A program made the position numbers and the translations under genes. From Ferrovibrio terrae_B (lineage in GTDB: Bacteria > Pseudomonadota > Alphaproteobacteria > Ferrovibrionales > Ferrovibrionaceae), in NCBI RefSeq assembly GCF_943371255.1, contig NZ_CALRUC010000001.1, positions 42,532 through 106,531 on the forward strand: a DNA stretch of 64,000 nucleotides, in the 5' to 3' direction. Of the stretch, positions 12,933 to 20,319 are shown one piece after another. A model generated the notes under the pieces. It did not search any database and was not told where the DNA came from. It saw only the letters and a program-made list of their open reading frames with translations. The stretch's first letter is position 1. Each line of letters opens with the position of its first letter.

Positions 12933-13913
12933 ATGAACCAAGTCATCGCCATGGCGCCGCGCGACTACAACGGGTCGCAGCTCGCCCTAATCCAGAAGAC
13001 CGTCGCCAAGAACTGCAATACCGGCGAGTTCGACCTGTTCATGGAGGTCTGCCGGCGGGTCAAGCTGGACCCGTTCCGCAAGCAGATCCACGCCGTGGTC
13101 TACAGCAAGGACAATGCCGATAAGCGGAAGATGTCGATCATCACCGGCATTGACGGCTTCCGGGCCGTGGCGGCGCGCTGCGGCGACTACCGGCCCGATG
13201 ATCAGGAGCCGGAGCTGTCCTACGACGAGGCGGAGAAGTCGCCCGCCAACCCGCTTGGCCTGGTCAAGGCCGTGGTGCGCTGTTTCAAGCTCGGCCCGGA
13301 CAAGCAGTGGCACCCCGTTGTCGGTGTCGCCTACTGGAACGAGTTTGCCCCAATCAAGACCAAGGGCACCAGCAACGACGATTACGACTGGATCGAGACC
13401 GGCGAGACCTGGCCCGACAGCGGTAAGCCGAAGAAGCGCAAGCAGCTCAAGCCCGGCGCCGTCGAAGTTCAGTATGTGGATGGCAACTGGGCCAGCATGC
13501 CGCGCGTCATGATCGCGAAATGCGCCGAGGCGCAGGCCCTGCGTAAGGGCTGGCCGGAAGACCTGAGCGGTATTTACGCCGCCGAGGAAATGGACCGCGT
13601 CCGCGCCGAGGAACTGAGCGCCAGCGAGATGGTCGAGCAGCACCAGCAGGACAACCGCCTCAAGCTGGTCAGCGCCAAGGACAGCGTCCCGCTGATCTTC
13701 GAGGCCGGCGCCAGCGTCGAAATGGTCCCGCTGGGCAAGGTGGCGGACCGGATTCTGGCTTTCCTCGAGGCGTCGCAAAGCCCGACGCAGATCGACGCCT
13801 TCCGCGAGACCAACCGCGCCGGACTGCAGACCTATTGGGCCCTCAACAAGTCCGAGGCCCTGGAGATCAAGACCGCCATCGAAAACCGCATCAAGGAACT
13901 GGAGGCTGCGTGA
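12933..13913 (+). CDS. RecT/Bet family single-strand annealing protein
   Basis: 326 residues. The family core is clear: FDLFMEVCRRVKLDPFRKQI, followed by HAVVYSKDN, MSIITGIDGFRAVAARCGDY, and later MPRVMIAKCAEAQALRKGWP. RecT/Bet proteins anneal complementary single strands and drive phage recombination and double-strand-break repair. The C-terminal third is variable and helical. I chose ATG 12,933 as the first start after the Gp157 stop. No paired exonuclease (Exo/YqaJ/RecE) is visible; the VRR-NUC protein in the leftward operon, or a host nuclease, might fill that need. Confidence 0.9.
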   Translation: MNQVIAMAPRDYNGSQLALIQKTVAKNCNTGEFDLFMEVCRRVKLDPFRKQIHAVVYSKDNADKRKMSIITGIDGFRAVAARCGDYRPDDQEPELSYDEAEKSPANPLGLVKAVVRCFKLGPDKQWHPVVGVAYWNEFAPIKTKGTSNDDYDWIETGETWPDSGKPKKRKQLKPGAVEVQYVDGNWASMPRVMIAKCAEAQALRKGWPEDLSGIYAAEEMDRVRAEELSASEMVEQHQQDNRLKLVSAKDSVPLIFEAGASVEMVPLGKVADRILAFLEASQSPTQIDAFRETNRAGLQTYWALNKSEALEIKTAIENRIKELEAA

Positions 13914-14332
13914 TGGCTGACAGGGAAACGTCGCTGAAAGGCATGGCCGCTGTCCTTGAGAAGGGCCGCGCGGCTTCGCGGGAGCTGGATTGCGCCATTG
14001 GCGTCGCTATCGGGCGCTTCACGGTCCACCCGCCGCGCTACGAGGGCGGAGACGTCCAGTACAGCGATGGCAACGCCTGGCCCGGGCAGGCCGGCGACAT
14101 GCTGGTGCCGCGCTACACCGACAGCATGGACGCGGCACTCACGCTCCTACCGGCGCACGGCCCTGACTGTGCTGCGTTTTGGCGTGTCGGCAACGACGGT
14201 GAAGGCGGAGATCCCAGCCTGTTCAAAGCCGAAGTGCTGATCGCGCGCGGTTTGATCAGCAACAGGCAAACCGGCGTTGCCCTGACGGCGCCGATGGCGC
14301 TGTGCATCGCCGCGCTCAAAACGATGGCCTGA
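13913..14332 (+). CDS. Phage ABA-sandwich-type protein
   Basis: 139 residues, starting in a TGATG junction with the RecT stop. The C-terminal half follows the pattern of the phage ABA sandwich domain: YTDSMDAALTLLPAHG, a Trp strand, a variable middle and LTAPMALCIAALKTM. This domain is widespread in phage early regions and its job is unknown. The N-terminal part carries PPRYEGGDVQYSDGNAWPG. The family call rests on the pattern only. Confidence 0.65.
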   Translation: MADRETSLKGMAAVLEKGRAASRELDCAIGVAIGRFTVHPPRYEGGDVQYSDGNAWPGQAGDMLVPRYTDSMDAALTLLPAHGPDCAAFWRVGNDGEGGDPSLFKAEVLIARGLISNRQTGVALTAPMALCIAALKTMA

Positions 14333-14335
14333 CCC

Positions 14336-14776
14336 ATGCCCGTCAGCCTGATCTGCTCCAAGCACCTTTCCGGACTCCGGCCAGTGGATCAGGCCGGTCT
14401 GGACGCCATTGCCCGTCTGGGCATGGGCGAAATGGTCATGGTGGAGATCAAGCGGCCGAGGAACATCAAGCATCACCGCCTGTACTGGGCGCTGGTCGGG
14501 CTGGTCTGGGAGAATCTGGACCACGAGCGCTATCCCACGCCGGACAGCCTCCATGCCGCCTTCAAGGTCTGCCTCGGCATCAGAACCGAGATCACCATGC
14601 CGGGCGGCACGATCGCTTACATTCCGGGCAGCATCAGCTTCGAGAAGATGGACCAGGCTGAGTTTTCGGCATTCTACGACCGGGTCTGCGACCTGATCGC
14701 CAAGCACTTCCTGCCCGGCGTCACCAACAAAGAACTGCGCGCCGAAATCTGTTCCATGACGGGGACGGCGGCGTGA
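14336..14776 (+). CDS. DUF1367 / NinB-like phage recombination protein
   Basis: 146 residues. The signature EIKRPRNIKHHRLYWALVGL near residues 38-57, then LHAAFKVCLGI, a PGGTIAYIPGSISF strand pair and KMDQAEFSAFYDRVCDLI, fits the DUF1367/NinB-type proteins of phage recombination regions. NinB of lambda (Orf) is a mediator that helps load annealing proteins on SSB-coated DNA. The location, two genes after RecT, agrees with that role. It begins three bases after the preceding stop. Confidence 0.75.
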   Translation: MPVSLICSKHLSGLRPVDQAGLDAIARLGMGEMVMVEIKRPRNIKHHRLYWALVGLVWENLDHERYPTPDSLHAAFKVCLGIRTEITMPGGTIAYIPGSISFEKMDQAEFSAFYDRVCDLIAKHFLPGVTNKELRAEICSMTGTAA

Positions 14777-14796
14777 ATTTTCCAATGGAGGATGGC

Positions 14797-15330
14797 ATGC
14801 AGAAGACCTTCACCAACACCGGCACCGAGTTCAGCGCCTGGCGCGCGGCTGAGGCTTTCCTGAGCGAAAGGGGTTTCTCAGTCGGCTCAACCCAGAAAGG
14901 CGCCGCCAGCGGCATCCTGTTCGGCGATTTCAAGATCTCGAAGTGGCGGAACCTGAGCCCGAAAGAGCGGAATCAGCTTCACGGCACAGTTCACGCCCTC
15001 GATATCCGCAGCGGCAGCGCGGTCGTCACCCTGCGTGAGAGCGCGCCGGCCGAGGCCAAGGCGGCGTTCCTACGCGAAATCCTCTGGTGCTGCCATGTGC
15101 GCGGCCCGGACGATGTCATGGCCTGCGACGATAAGGAGCACGCCGAGCGTGTCGCGGGCGCACTGTCAAAGCAGTTCAAAGCGTTGTCCGGCAAAATGGA
15201 TGTGATGTTCGACCCCGTGGCTGCGCCGTGGCCGCACTCGGCCGAAGCCCACGCCGGCGATTTGTCCTCGCCGTCGGTTGACTACGCAGCCGTGATTGCT
15301 TCGGCCCGCCTGCCATTGGTAGCGGCATGA
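14797..15330 (+). CDS. Hypothetical phage protein, 177 aa
   Basis: I chose ATG 14,797 (MQKTFTNTGTEF) because GGAGG lies six bases upstream; a GTG at 14,773 overlapping the preceding stop is possible. The middle segment (GAASGILFGDFKISKWRNLS) and a helix with ERVAGALSKQFKAL suggest one compact domain. I do not recognise it. Its stop overlaps the next start by ATGA. Confidence 0.6.
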   Translation: MQKTFTNTGTEFSAWRAAEAFLSERGFSVGSTQKGAASGILFGDFKISKWRNLSPKERNQLHGTVHALDIRSGSAVVTLRESAPAEAKAAFLREILWCCHVRGPDDVMACDDKEHAERVAGALSKQFKALSGKMDVMFDPVAAPWPHSAEAHAGDLSSPSVDYAAVIASARLPLVAA

Positions 15331-15629
15331 GCAAGATTGCTGAAATCGTCGGACCGTCTGGCCGTACACACTATCGGCGGCCTCCGGGCGATCCGCTGGT
15401 TGCGGAAGCCGAGCGGACCAATGGCTATTCAGTCAGATATGTCGATCAGGAAACCGAGGACCGGACCTTCATCGTTTCAGTCGATGGCTATGCCGACTCC
15501 GAATTTCGGGCGATCTCACGAGATAAAGCCCGTGCAAAGGCTTGGCGCGCACTCAATGAGGCAACCGGCTGTTCTTTCAAGCGGTTCCTTGCCATCTCTT
15601 CCATCAGACTAGAAGCGAGTAATTCATGA
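15327..15629 (+). CDS. Hypothetical phage protein, 100 aa
   Basis: A small mixed protein: a strand-rich N-terminal part (YSVRYVDQE, FIVSVDGYADSEF) followed by a basic helix (RDKARAKAWRALNEATGCS). It overlaps both neighbours by ATGA. Not recognised. Confidence 0.55.
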   Translation: MSKIAEIVGPSGRTHYRRPPGDPLVAEAERTNGYSVRYVDQETEDRTFIVSVDGYADSEFRAISRDKARAKAWRALNEATGCSFKRFLAISSIRLEASNS

Positions 15630-16207
15630 CAATCGCAGCCGTAGACGTCACCGTGGACCGCAACCAGGCCCGCGACCTGTACCGCCAGTACAAGGCGCAC
15701 CAGCACTATTCCGCGCCTATCGACATGGAGATTCAGCGGGCCTACCAGCTGATCGCCCAGGGCCGCACCGTTATCCGGGCGCTGGAGAGCGTCAAGCTGG
15801 CGGGCGTCGATGCCGCAGGCCTGCCCAAGCTCGCAATCATCCGGGCCGATGCCGCTCAGTGCTGGCTCGACCTGTGGACCGATGGCTCCGCGCGTTTCGC
15901 CATGGAGCGCTGGCCGCGCAGCCAGTCATCCCGAACTGTGGTCCAGCTTCAGCGCGACACGTTTCCCCGGCGCACGAGCCACCACAACAACGCCGTGGCC
16001 AAGGTGCCACTGATTCCTGTCCACCTGCGCCCGAAACGGGCGCTGGAGAGTTATCACATTCTCTGGGAAGCCGAGTGGGCCCCGGTGCCGCCGGTCGACC
16101 CCCTGCTGCTGCGCCGGATCGGCAAGGCTGACCTCTGGCTCGTCTGCGCCGCATGGGATCTCACCCCGGTGGAACAGGCCGCGTTGGCCACCAGGATCGC
16201 CGGCTGA
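15626..16207 (+). CDS. Hypothetical phage protein, 193 aa
   Basis: An N-terminal helical part (residues 12-60, with EIQRAYQLIAQGRTVIRALE) is followed by a strand-rich part with several Trp and the run VAKVPLIPVHLRPKRALE, and then a helix ending AALATRIAG. The segment KVPLIPVHLRP, with a nearby YHILWEAEW, occurs in alphaproteobacterial phage proteins without an assigned function. No catalytic motif is visible. Confidence 0.6.
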   Translation: MTIAAVDVTVDRNQARDLYRQYKAHQHYSAPIDMEIQRAYQLIAQGRTVIRALESVKLAGVDAAGLPKLAIIRADAAQCWLDLWTDGSARFAMERWPRSQSSRTVVQLQRDTFPRRTSHHNNAVAKVPLIPVHLRPKRALESYHILWEAEWAPVPPVDPLLLRRIGKADLWLVCAAWDLTPVEQAALATRIAG

Positions 16208-16230
16208 TATGCGCCAGATGCGAGGTTGAT

Positions 16231-16521
16231 ATGACGGTAAACGTAATAATTGTCGACATGACCACCGCGGAGGTTCGTTCTTATCGAGATCATTGGTACG
16301 ACGCCAATCCATGGGAGCCGCACCATGAGTATCTATGGTCCGAGGGCAATTATGGCTGTGATTGCAATCGCGGACTCTTCTTTGCCCGCGCCAATGGAGA
16401 CACCGACAAGGGCGTCACCTGCGGAGAAAGCCGCTATCGAGTGCTGATTCGTGATGCTGACGGCAGAGTATTGTTTTCTGACGAGAATTTCCCAGACGCG
16501 CCAGTCGCCGGGGCCGGCTGA
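16231..16521 (+). CDS. Hypothetical phage protein with Cys cluster, 96 aa
   Basis: GAGGT lies upstream of ATG 16,231. The centre contains WSEGNYGCDCNRGLFFARA with a CDC pair and a further Cys in KGVTCGESRY; such YGCDCNR proteins are common small genes of phages. Metal binding is possible with three Cys, but not shown. Its stop meets the start of the HNH gene at 16,521. Confidence 0.6.
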   Translation: MTVNVIIVDMTTAEVRSYRDHWYDANPWEPHHEYLWSEGNYGCDCNRGLFFARANGDTDKGVTCGESRYRVLIRDADGRVLFSDENFPDAPVAGAG

Positions 16522-16895
16522 TGCCTCGCAGCGTCGAAGAATGGGTCGGCAAGACCGACGACACGCCGGTACCGCCTCGCGTCCGCCTGCGGGTTTTCGA
16601 GGCCATGAAGGGTCGCTGCGGAATCTGTGGGCGGAAGGTGCAGGCCGGGGACAAATGGACCTGCGAGCACGTCAAGGCGCTTATCAACGGCGGTGAGAAC
16701 CGGGAAGACAATCTCGGTGTCACCTGCAGCTGGTGCCTCCCGGGCAAGAACGCAGATGACGTAGCCGAGAAATCAACGACCTACCGGAAACGCTCGAAGC
16801 ATGCCGGTATCAAAAAGAAATCCAGTCGACCCCTACCTGGCTCGAAGGACTCTCCATGGAAACAGACGCTGGGCAACGGATGGATGCGTCGATGA
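16521..16895 (+). CDS. HNH endonuclease
   Basis: 124 residues. The treble-clef zinc pair CGICGRKV is at about 33-40, the catalytic segment CEHVKALINGGENREDNLGV at about 48-67, and TCSWCLPGKNADDVAEK follows. The active His is in EHV and the second metal ligand region in NRED. C-terminal residues (SRPLPGSKDSPWKQTLG) are the usual basic tail of this group. Phage HNH enzymes nick DNA, often beside packaging genes, but this type also occurs in early regions as a homing or accessory nuclease. It is followed by an overlapping gene. Confidence 0.88.
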   Translation: MPRSVEEWVGKTDDTPVPPRVRLRVFEAMKGRCGICGRKVQAGDKWTCEHVKALINGGENREDNLGVTCSWCLPGKNADDVAEKSTTYRKRSKHAGIKKKSSRPLPGSKDSPWKQTLGNGWMRR

Positions 16896-17863
16896 GAAAT
16901 GAAGATAAGGCGCATCTGGAATCCCGTGCCGGAGACATGGTGAACATGATCACGCGCGCACTCGGAGTGGCGCCACGCAACATTTCAAAAGCAACAGCTA
17001 AGAACTATGACTACGCCGACAAAATCGCGCTCCAGCACTTGGTCGAAGTTGCCCGCGCCCAGCAGGCCGAGCCGGTGGTGGACGATGCGATGGTGGAGAA
17101 GATCGCGCGTCGGATTGCCCCGAACAACGGGGATACGTCCGATATTGCATGGCAGCATCTGACTGCACGCGGCGAGCATCACCAGTACATCAACATCGTG
17201 CGTGACGTGCTGACCGCATACGCCGCCCCCAGCGCGCAGGCCGAGCCGAGCGACAATGACGGCTACATGGAAACGATTTCCGGCGGCGGTTATTTCTCAC
17301 CCGAGCCGCCCGCTGCGGTGCCCGGACAGGTGGGGGACTTGCGGGAAACAGTTATGGCCGCGATCAAAGGCACCATTCCGCGTCCGGGCGGCTATGCAGA
17401 CTATTCCGACATAGTAGAAAACATCGTTCGCGCCCTCCAATCCGCCACCCCGGAAGCCCGCGCGGGAGAGGTGAGCGAAGCGGATGTCGAGCGTTCAAGT
17501 CGCGCCCTATGCGCCGATCACTACGCAAAAAGGTTCAGCAAGCCGATTGATGATCCGCACGTTCAGAGGAACGTCGAAAACAACTGGCATATCTATGCTG
17601 AGCAGGTTCGCGTCGTTCTCCAAGCCTCCAGCGTGCGAGGCGCTGGGGCGGAGGAGAAATGGTATCGACACAAGAAACGTGGAACGCTGTATCGGGTGAT
17701 CACAGATCAAGCCACATTGCAGGCTGTAGGCACTATCCCAGACGAAACGCAGATGGTGGTATATCGCGGTCAGGACGGCATGATGTGGACTCGTCCATAT
17801 GTCGAGTTTCACGATGGCCGCTTTGAACGTGCCGCCGCGCCACGGACCACGGGGGAGGTGTAG
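16856..17863 (+). CDS. Hypothetical phage protein with DUF1653-like C-terminus
   Basis: About 335 residues. The sequence has a low-order Ala/Pro/Glu-rich middle, and the repeated phrases VVDDAMVEKIARRIA and a later helical unit look like short helical repeats. The last 60 residues (KWYRHKKRGTLYRVITDQAT ... MWTRPYVEFHDGRF) resemble DUF1653, a small domain of unknown function. AAGGA before ATG 16,856 supports this start, though it overlaps HNH by 40 bases; ATG 16,892 in an ATGA junction is the alternative. Function unknown. Confidence 0.6.
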   Translation: METDAGQRMDASMRNEDKAHLESRAGDMVNMITRALGVAPRNISKATAKNYDYADKIALQHLVEVARAQQAEPVVDDAMVEKIARRIAPNNGDTSDIAWQHLTARGEHHQYINIVRDVLTAYAAPSAQAEPSDNDGYMETISGGGYFSPEPPAAVPGQVGDLRETVMAAIKGTIPRPGGYADYSDIVENIVRALQSATPEARAGEVSEADVERSSRALCADHYAKRFSKPIDDPHVQRNVENNWHIYAEQVRVVLQASSVRGAGAEEKWYRHKKRGTLYRVITDQATLQAVGTIPDETQMVVYRGQDGMMWTRPYVEFHDGRFERAAAPRTTGEV

Positions 17864-17867
17864 CGCG

Positions 17868-18125
17868 ATGGGCGAATACAAAATCGCTATATCTCAAGGC
17901 GCACCAGAATGCCCCAACTGTGGATGCGATGGGTTCGATGACTGGCATAATTCTCCGGGCCTGAAAACCGGCTTTCTGCCGGTCTCAATCACCGGCGCGA
18001 TCAAATGCCACCAGTGCGGCAAGTTCTTCCATGTCGACCATTACAGCGATGGCGCGACGCATAGCAGTATGGGCGGCAAGCAGAAGAAGGCCGTGAAGAC
18101 CGCCCAGCCAGAACGGGGGACGTAG
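17868..18125 (+). CDS. Small zinc-ribbon-like phage protein, 85 aa
   Basis: GGGGGAGG precedes ATG 17,868. Two Cys pairs, CPNCGC near residues 15-20 and CHQCGKFF near 47-54, are spaced like a zinc ribbon. A lysine-rich tail (GGKQKKAVK) follows. Nucleic-acid binding is likely from the fold, but no family or target can be named. It is the last gene of the rightward series before the excisionase-like gene. Confidence 0.65.
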   Translation: MGEYKIAISQGAPECPNCGCDGFDDWHNSPGLKTGFLPVSITGAIKCHQCGKFFHVDHYSDGATHSSMGGKQKKAVKTAQPERGT

Positions 18126-18169
18126 GGGTGACTTTGTCGCAAATGCAGAGCCACCAGGCGAAAATCTGA

Positions 18170-18484
18170 ATGCTCAGGACCGCCAGAATCGTCTATCCCC
18201 ATGAACCGCTCCGCCCCAGTGCCGACGCGAAGTGGGCACAGATGGAGATCGGAGCGCCTGATATTCGTCGGGTGTACCGCCTGCTCCGCCTGGGCAAGCT
18301 GGAGGGTTTCAAGGACGGTCGGGCGGTTCGGATTTATATCGACAGCGTCGTGCGTTACAGGAGCTTAGCCCCCCTCGGTGCGCAGCCTGCGGCGATCCCG
18401 AAACGCCGCTCCAAGGCATCGCCGGCCGCGCACAACGCCGCCATGGCAACCTTGCAAAGCCTCGGCGTTCTGGGGCAGCGTTGA
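18170..18484 (+). CDS. Excisionase-like small DNA-binding protein
   Basis: 104 residues, 24 bases before the integrase. The core reads PDIRRVYRLLRLGKLEGFKD ... VRIYIDSVVRYRS, a MerR/Xis-type winged helix pattern in which a helix-turn-helix is followed by a basic wing. Small proteins of this type directly upstream of a tyrosine recombinase usually act as recombination directionality factors that favour excision. The C-terminus is Ala/Lys-rich. Role inferred from fold pattern and position. Confidence 0.7.
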   Translation: MLRTARIVYPHEPLRPSADAKWAQMEIGAPDIRRVYRLLRLGKLEGFKDGRAVRIYIDSVVRYRSLAPLGAQPAAIPKRRSKASPAAHNAAMATLQSLGVLGQR

Positions 18485-18508
18485 CGCCGCCTGAGACGGG
18501 AGACGGCT

Positions 18509-19750
18509 GTGACGGTGTTTAAGGATCAGCGGCGCGGGGTCTGGAAGTACGACTTCTGGTACCTCGGCCAGCGATATGTGGATGACTGCAAAGACCCAGT
18601 GACGGGCCTTCCAGTCACCAGCAGGCGTGCCGCGCAAGAGGTCCAGGAATCTGCTCGCGTTGCCATCCGCAACCGACCAGGCGTGAAGCCATCGGAGCCG
18701 ACCGGCTATACCGTGGCTCAGTGCTTTGCCACTTACCTGACCACGCAGAAGGGCAAGGGCGGCTTCGATTCCGCCCGGGATCACATTGCTGAGTATCTGG
18801 GCCGCCCGCAGTTTCGGGCCGACAAGCTGGTCAACGACATCAGCGATCAGGACATCATCGACTACATCGACTGGGCGAAGGATCAGGAAGGCCAGATCTG
18901 GCTGGGCGGGCCGCATCGGTCCAAGCATGATCTGATCGAGGAGGACCGGAAGCGATTCTTCAAACCCAGCGGCAAGATCAGAAAACCTTCCAGCATCAAC
19001 CGTATGCTCGATACCCTGATTGCGGCCTTCAACCTCGCCCATATAATGAAAGACCCGGCCACGAAAGAGCCGCTGCTGAAGGTCATGCCTCGCATCGTCA
19101 AGTTGGATGCTCCGAAGCGCCGGCCCCGGCCGATGCCGCTCAGCCTGGCCGATCAGGCCATCGACATGGCGCCGCCGCACCTGCGAGACGGGCTCTGGCT
19201 GACCACCACCTTTGGTTTCCGCGAGGGCGAGGCAGTGGGCTTCCGTCGGCAGCAGGTGGATTTCGACAATCGCGGCGTCTGGCTGTTCGGTGAGGACGTG
19301 AAGGAAAACCGGGACGGCTTTCTGCCTGCCCCTCCCCCCGTCATGGCCCGCCTACAGCAGATGTGCGATCGCGCCGAGGCTGCCGGCCATGATCATCTGG
19401 TGCTGTACCTCGACCCGAAGACGAAACGATTGCGGCCCATCAAGGCCTTCGGCGCCGCCTGGCAGCGCATCCGGCGCGAACTGAAGCTGGCCGGCCGTCA
19501 CACCTTCCACAACACGCGCGGCACCTTCGCCCAGCGGCTGGTCAAGATGAAGGTGGATCCCCGGGTGACGAAGACGTTGATGCGCCACGCGCATCTGTCG
19601 ACGACCGAGGCCTATTACGAGATCGAGGACGAAATGCGCCGCGACGCGATGGAAGCCATCGACAACGCCGCGAACCGTGTGAAGCCGGCCAACGATAACG
19701 ACAGTCCCACTCCAGAGTCCCACTCGGGCCCGAAGCGCGAGAAGCGCTGA
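18509..19750 (+). CDS. int: Tyrosine recombinase (phage integrase)
   Basis: 413 residues from GTG 18,509, preceded by GGGAGA. The catalytic residues of the family are present: Arg 238 (FREGEAVGF), His 334 and Arg 337 (HNTRG), His 360-362 (MRHAHLSTTEAYYEI) and Tyr 369 or 370. The N-terminal part is an arm-binding and core-binding region. It inserts and, with the directionality factor, excises the prophage. It is the last gene before tRNA-Val and is read toward it, the usual arrangement when the attachment core lies in the tRNA 3' end. Nothing suggests it is broken. Confidence 0.93.
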   Translation: MTVFKDQRRGVWKYDFWYLGQRYVDDCKDPVTGLPVTSRRAAQEVQESARVAIRNRPGVKPSEPTGYTVAQCFATYLTTQKGKGGFDSARDHIAEYLGRPQFRADKLVNDISDQDIIDYIDWAKDQEGQIWLGGPHRSKHDLIEEDRKRFFKPSGKIRKPSSINRMLDTLIAAFNLAHIMKDPATKEPLLKVMPRIVKLDAPKRRPRPMPLSLADQAIDMAPPHLRDGLWLTTTFGFREGEAVGFRRQQVDFDNRGVWLFGEDVKENRDGFLPAPPPVMARLQQMCDRAEAAGHDHLVLYLDPKTKRLRPIKAFGAAWQRIRRELKLAGRHTFHNTRGTFAQRLVKMKVDPRVTKTLMRHAHLSTTEAYYEIEDEMRRDAMEAIDNAANRVKPANDNDSPTPESHSGPKREKR

Positions 19751-19792
19751 CGCGCTGCTGTCGTCTAAATTGTTGTGATGAATAGAAGAAAA

Positions 19793-19867
19793 TGGTGGGC
19801 GATGACGGGATTGAACCGCCGACATCCTCGGTGTAAACGAGGCGCTCTACCGCTGAGCTAATCGCCC
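19793..19867 (-). tRNA. tRNA-Val (anticodon TAC)
   Basis: A cloverleaf folds on the minus strand: acceptor GGGCGAT/ATCGCCC, anticodon arm CCTCG-TTTACAC-CGAGG with TAC, T-arm with TTCAATC, discriminator A and an encoded CCA (19,795-19,793). The 3' end faces the prophage, which marks it as the probable attachment core that was restored on integration. Confidence 0.95.
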
Positions 19868-19958
19868 GCCTGGCCGTTTCCGGTCAGAACCGGGAACGGG
19901 CCGGTTCATAGCAGATCGGAACCAATCGCGCAAAGCCGGCCGGCTGGGCCGATCCGCG

Positions 19959-19991
19959 AAAAAGGGCCGCAACCCGGTCGGGTGCGGCCCT
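19959..19991 (-). terminator. Rho-independent terminator of hup
   Basis: On the minus strand the 8-bp arms AGGGCCGC and GCGGCCCT enclose a smaller CCC/GGG pairing and are followed by TTTTT. It lies 26 bases after the HU stop. Confidence 0.85.
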
Positions 19992-20017
19992 GGCATTGCG
20001 AAGTGCGACGATGGCGA

Positions 20018-20290
20018 TCAGCCAACCGCCTCCTTGAGCGTCTTGCCGGCGCGGAATTTCGGCTGCTTGGTTGGCGGCAGGTCGATCCGCTCGCCCGTGC
20101 GGGGATTGCGCCCGGGGCTCGCGGCCCGGGTGCCGACAAAGAAGCTGCCGAAGCCGACGATCCTGACCTCTTCGCCGCGGCGCAAGGCCTCGGTGATGAG
20201 TTCAAAGACCGATTCCACGGCCCGCTCGGCCTGTTCCTTGCTGAGACCCGAGGTGTCGCGCACCTGGGCCATCAGATCTTGCTTATTCAC
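20018..20290 (-). CDS. hupB: HU family DNA-binding protein
   Basis: 90 residues, full length for HU. It has MNKQDLMAQV at the start, the dimer core VGFGSFFVGTRA, the DNA-gripping arm with GRNPRTGE and the final KFRAGKTLKEAV. HU bends and compacts DNA as a nucleoid protein. It lies 29 bases after lon, the common alphaproteobacterial order, and is closed by a strong terminator; it may be read with lon or from a promoter inside lon. Confidence 0.95.
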   Translation of the reverse strand: MNKQDLMAQVRDTSGLSKEQAERAVESVFELITEALRRGEEVRIVGFGSFFVGTRAASPGRNPRTGERIDLPPTKQPKFRAGKTLKEAVG

Positions 20291-20319
20291 GCTGGAGCCC
20301 TCCGAACTACTGTCAGTGG

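Larger units (their letters stand above)
1..19795. mobile_element. Prophage (right part), integrated at tRNA-Val
   Basis: Genes from the left window edge to the recombinase at 18,509-19,750 form one phage-like unit. It has two long gene-dense operons diverging from an immunity-type control region near 8.4-10.5 kb. It carries phage-type families (Gp37/Gp68, Gp157, RecT, DUF1367, ABA sandwich, HNH, VRR-NUC, several DNA methyltransferases) and ends with an excisionase-like gene and integrase beside the 3' end of tRNA-Val. Many genes are short and overlap by ATGA. No terminase, capsid, tail or lysis gene is visible, so the late region and the left attachment site must lie left of the window, or have been lost. 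The right boundary is placed at the tRNA 3' end by inference. Confidence 0.85.
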
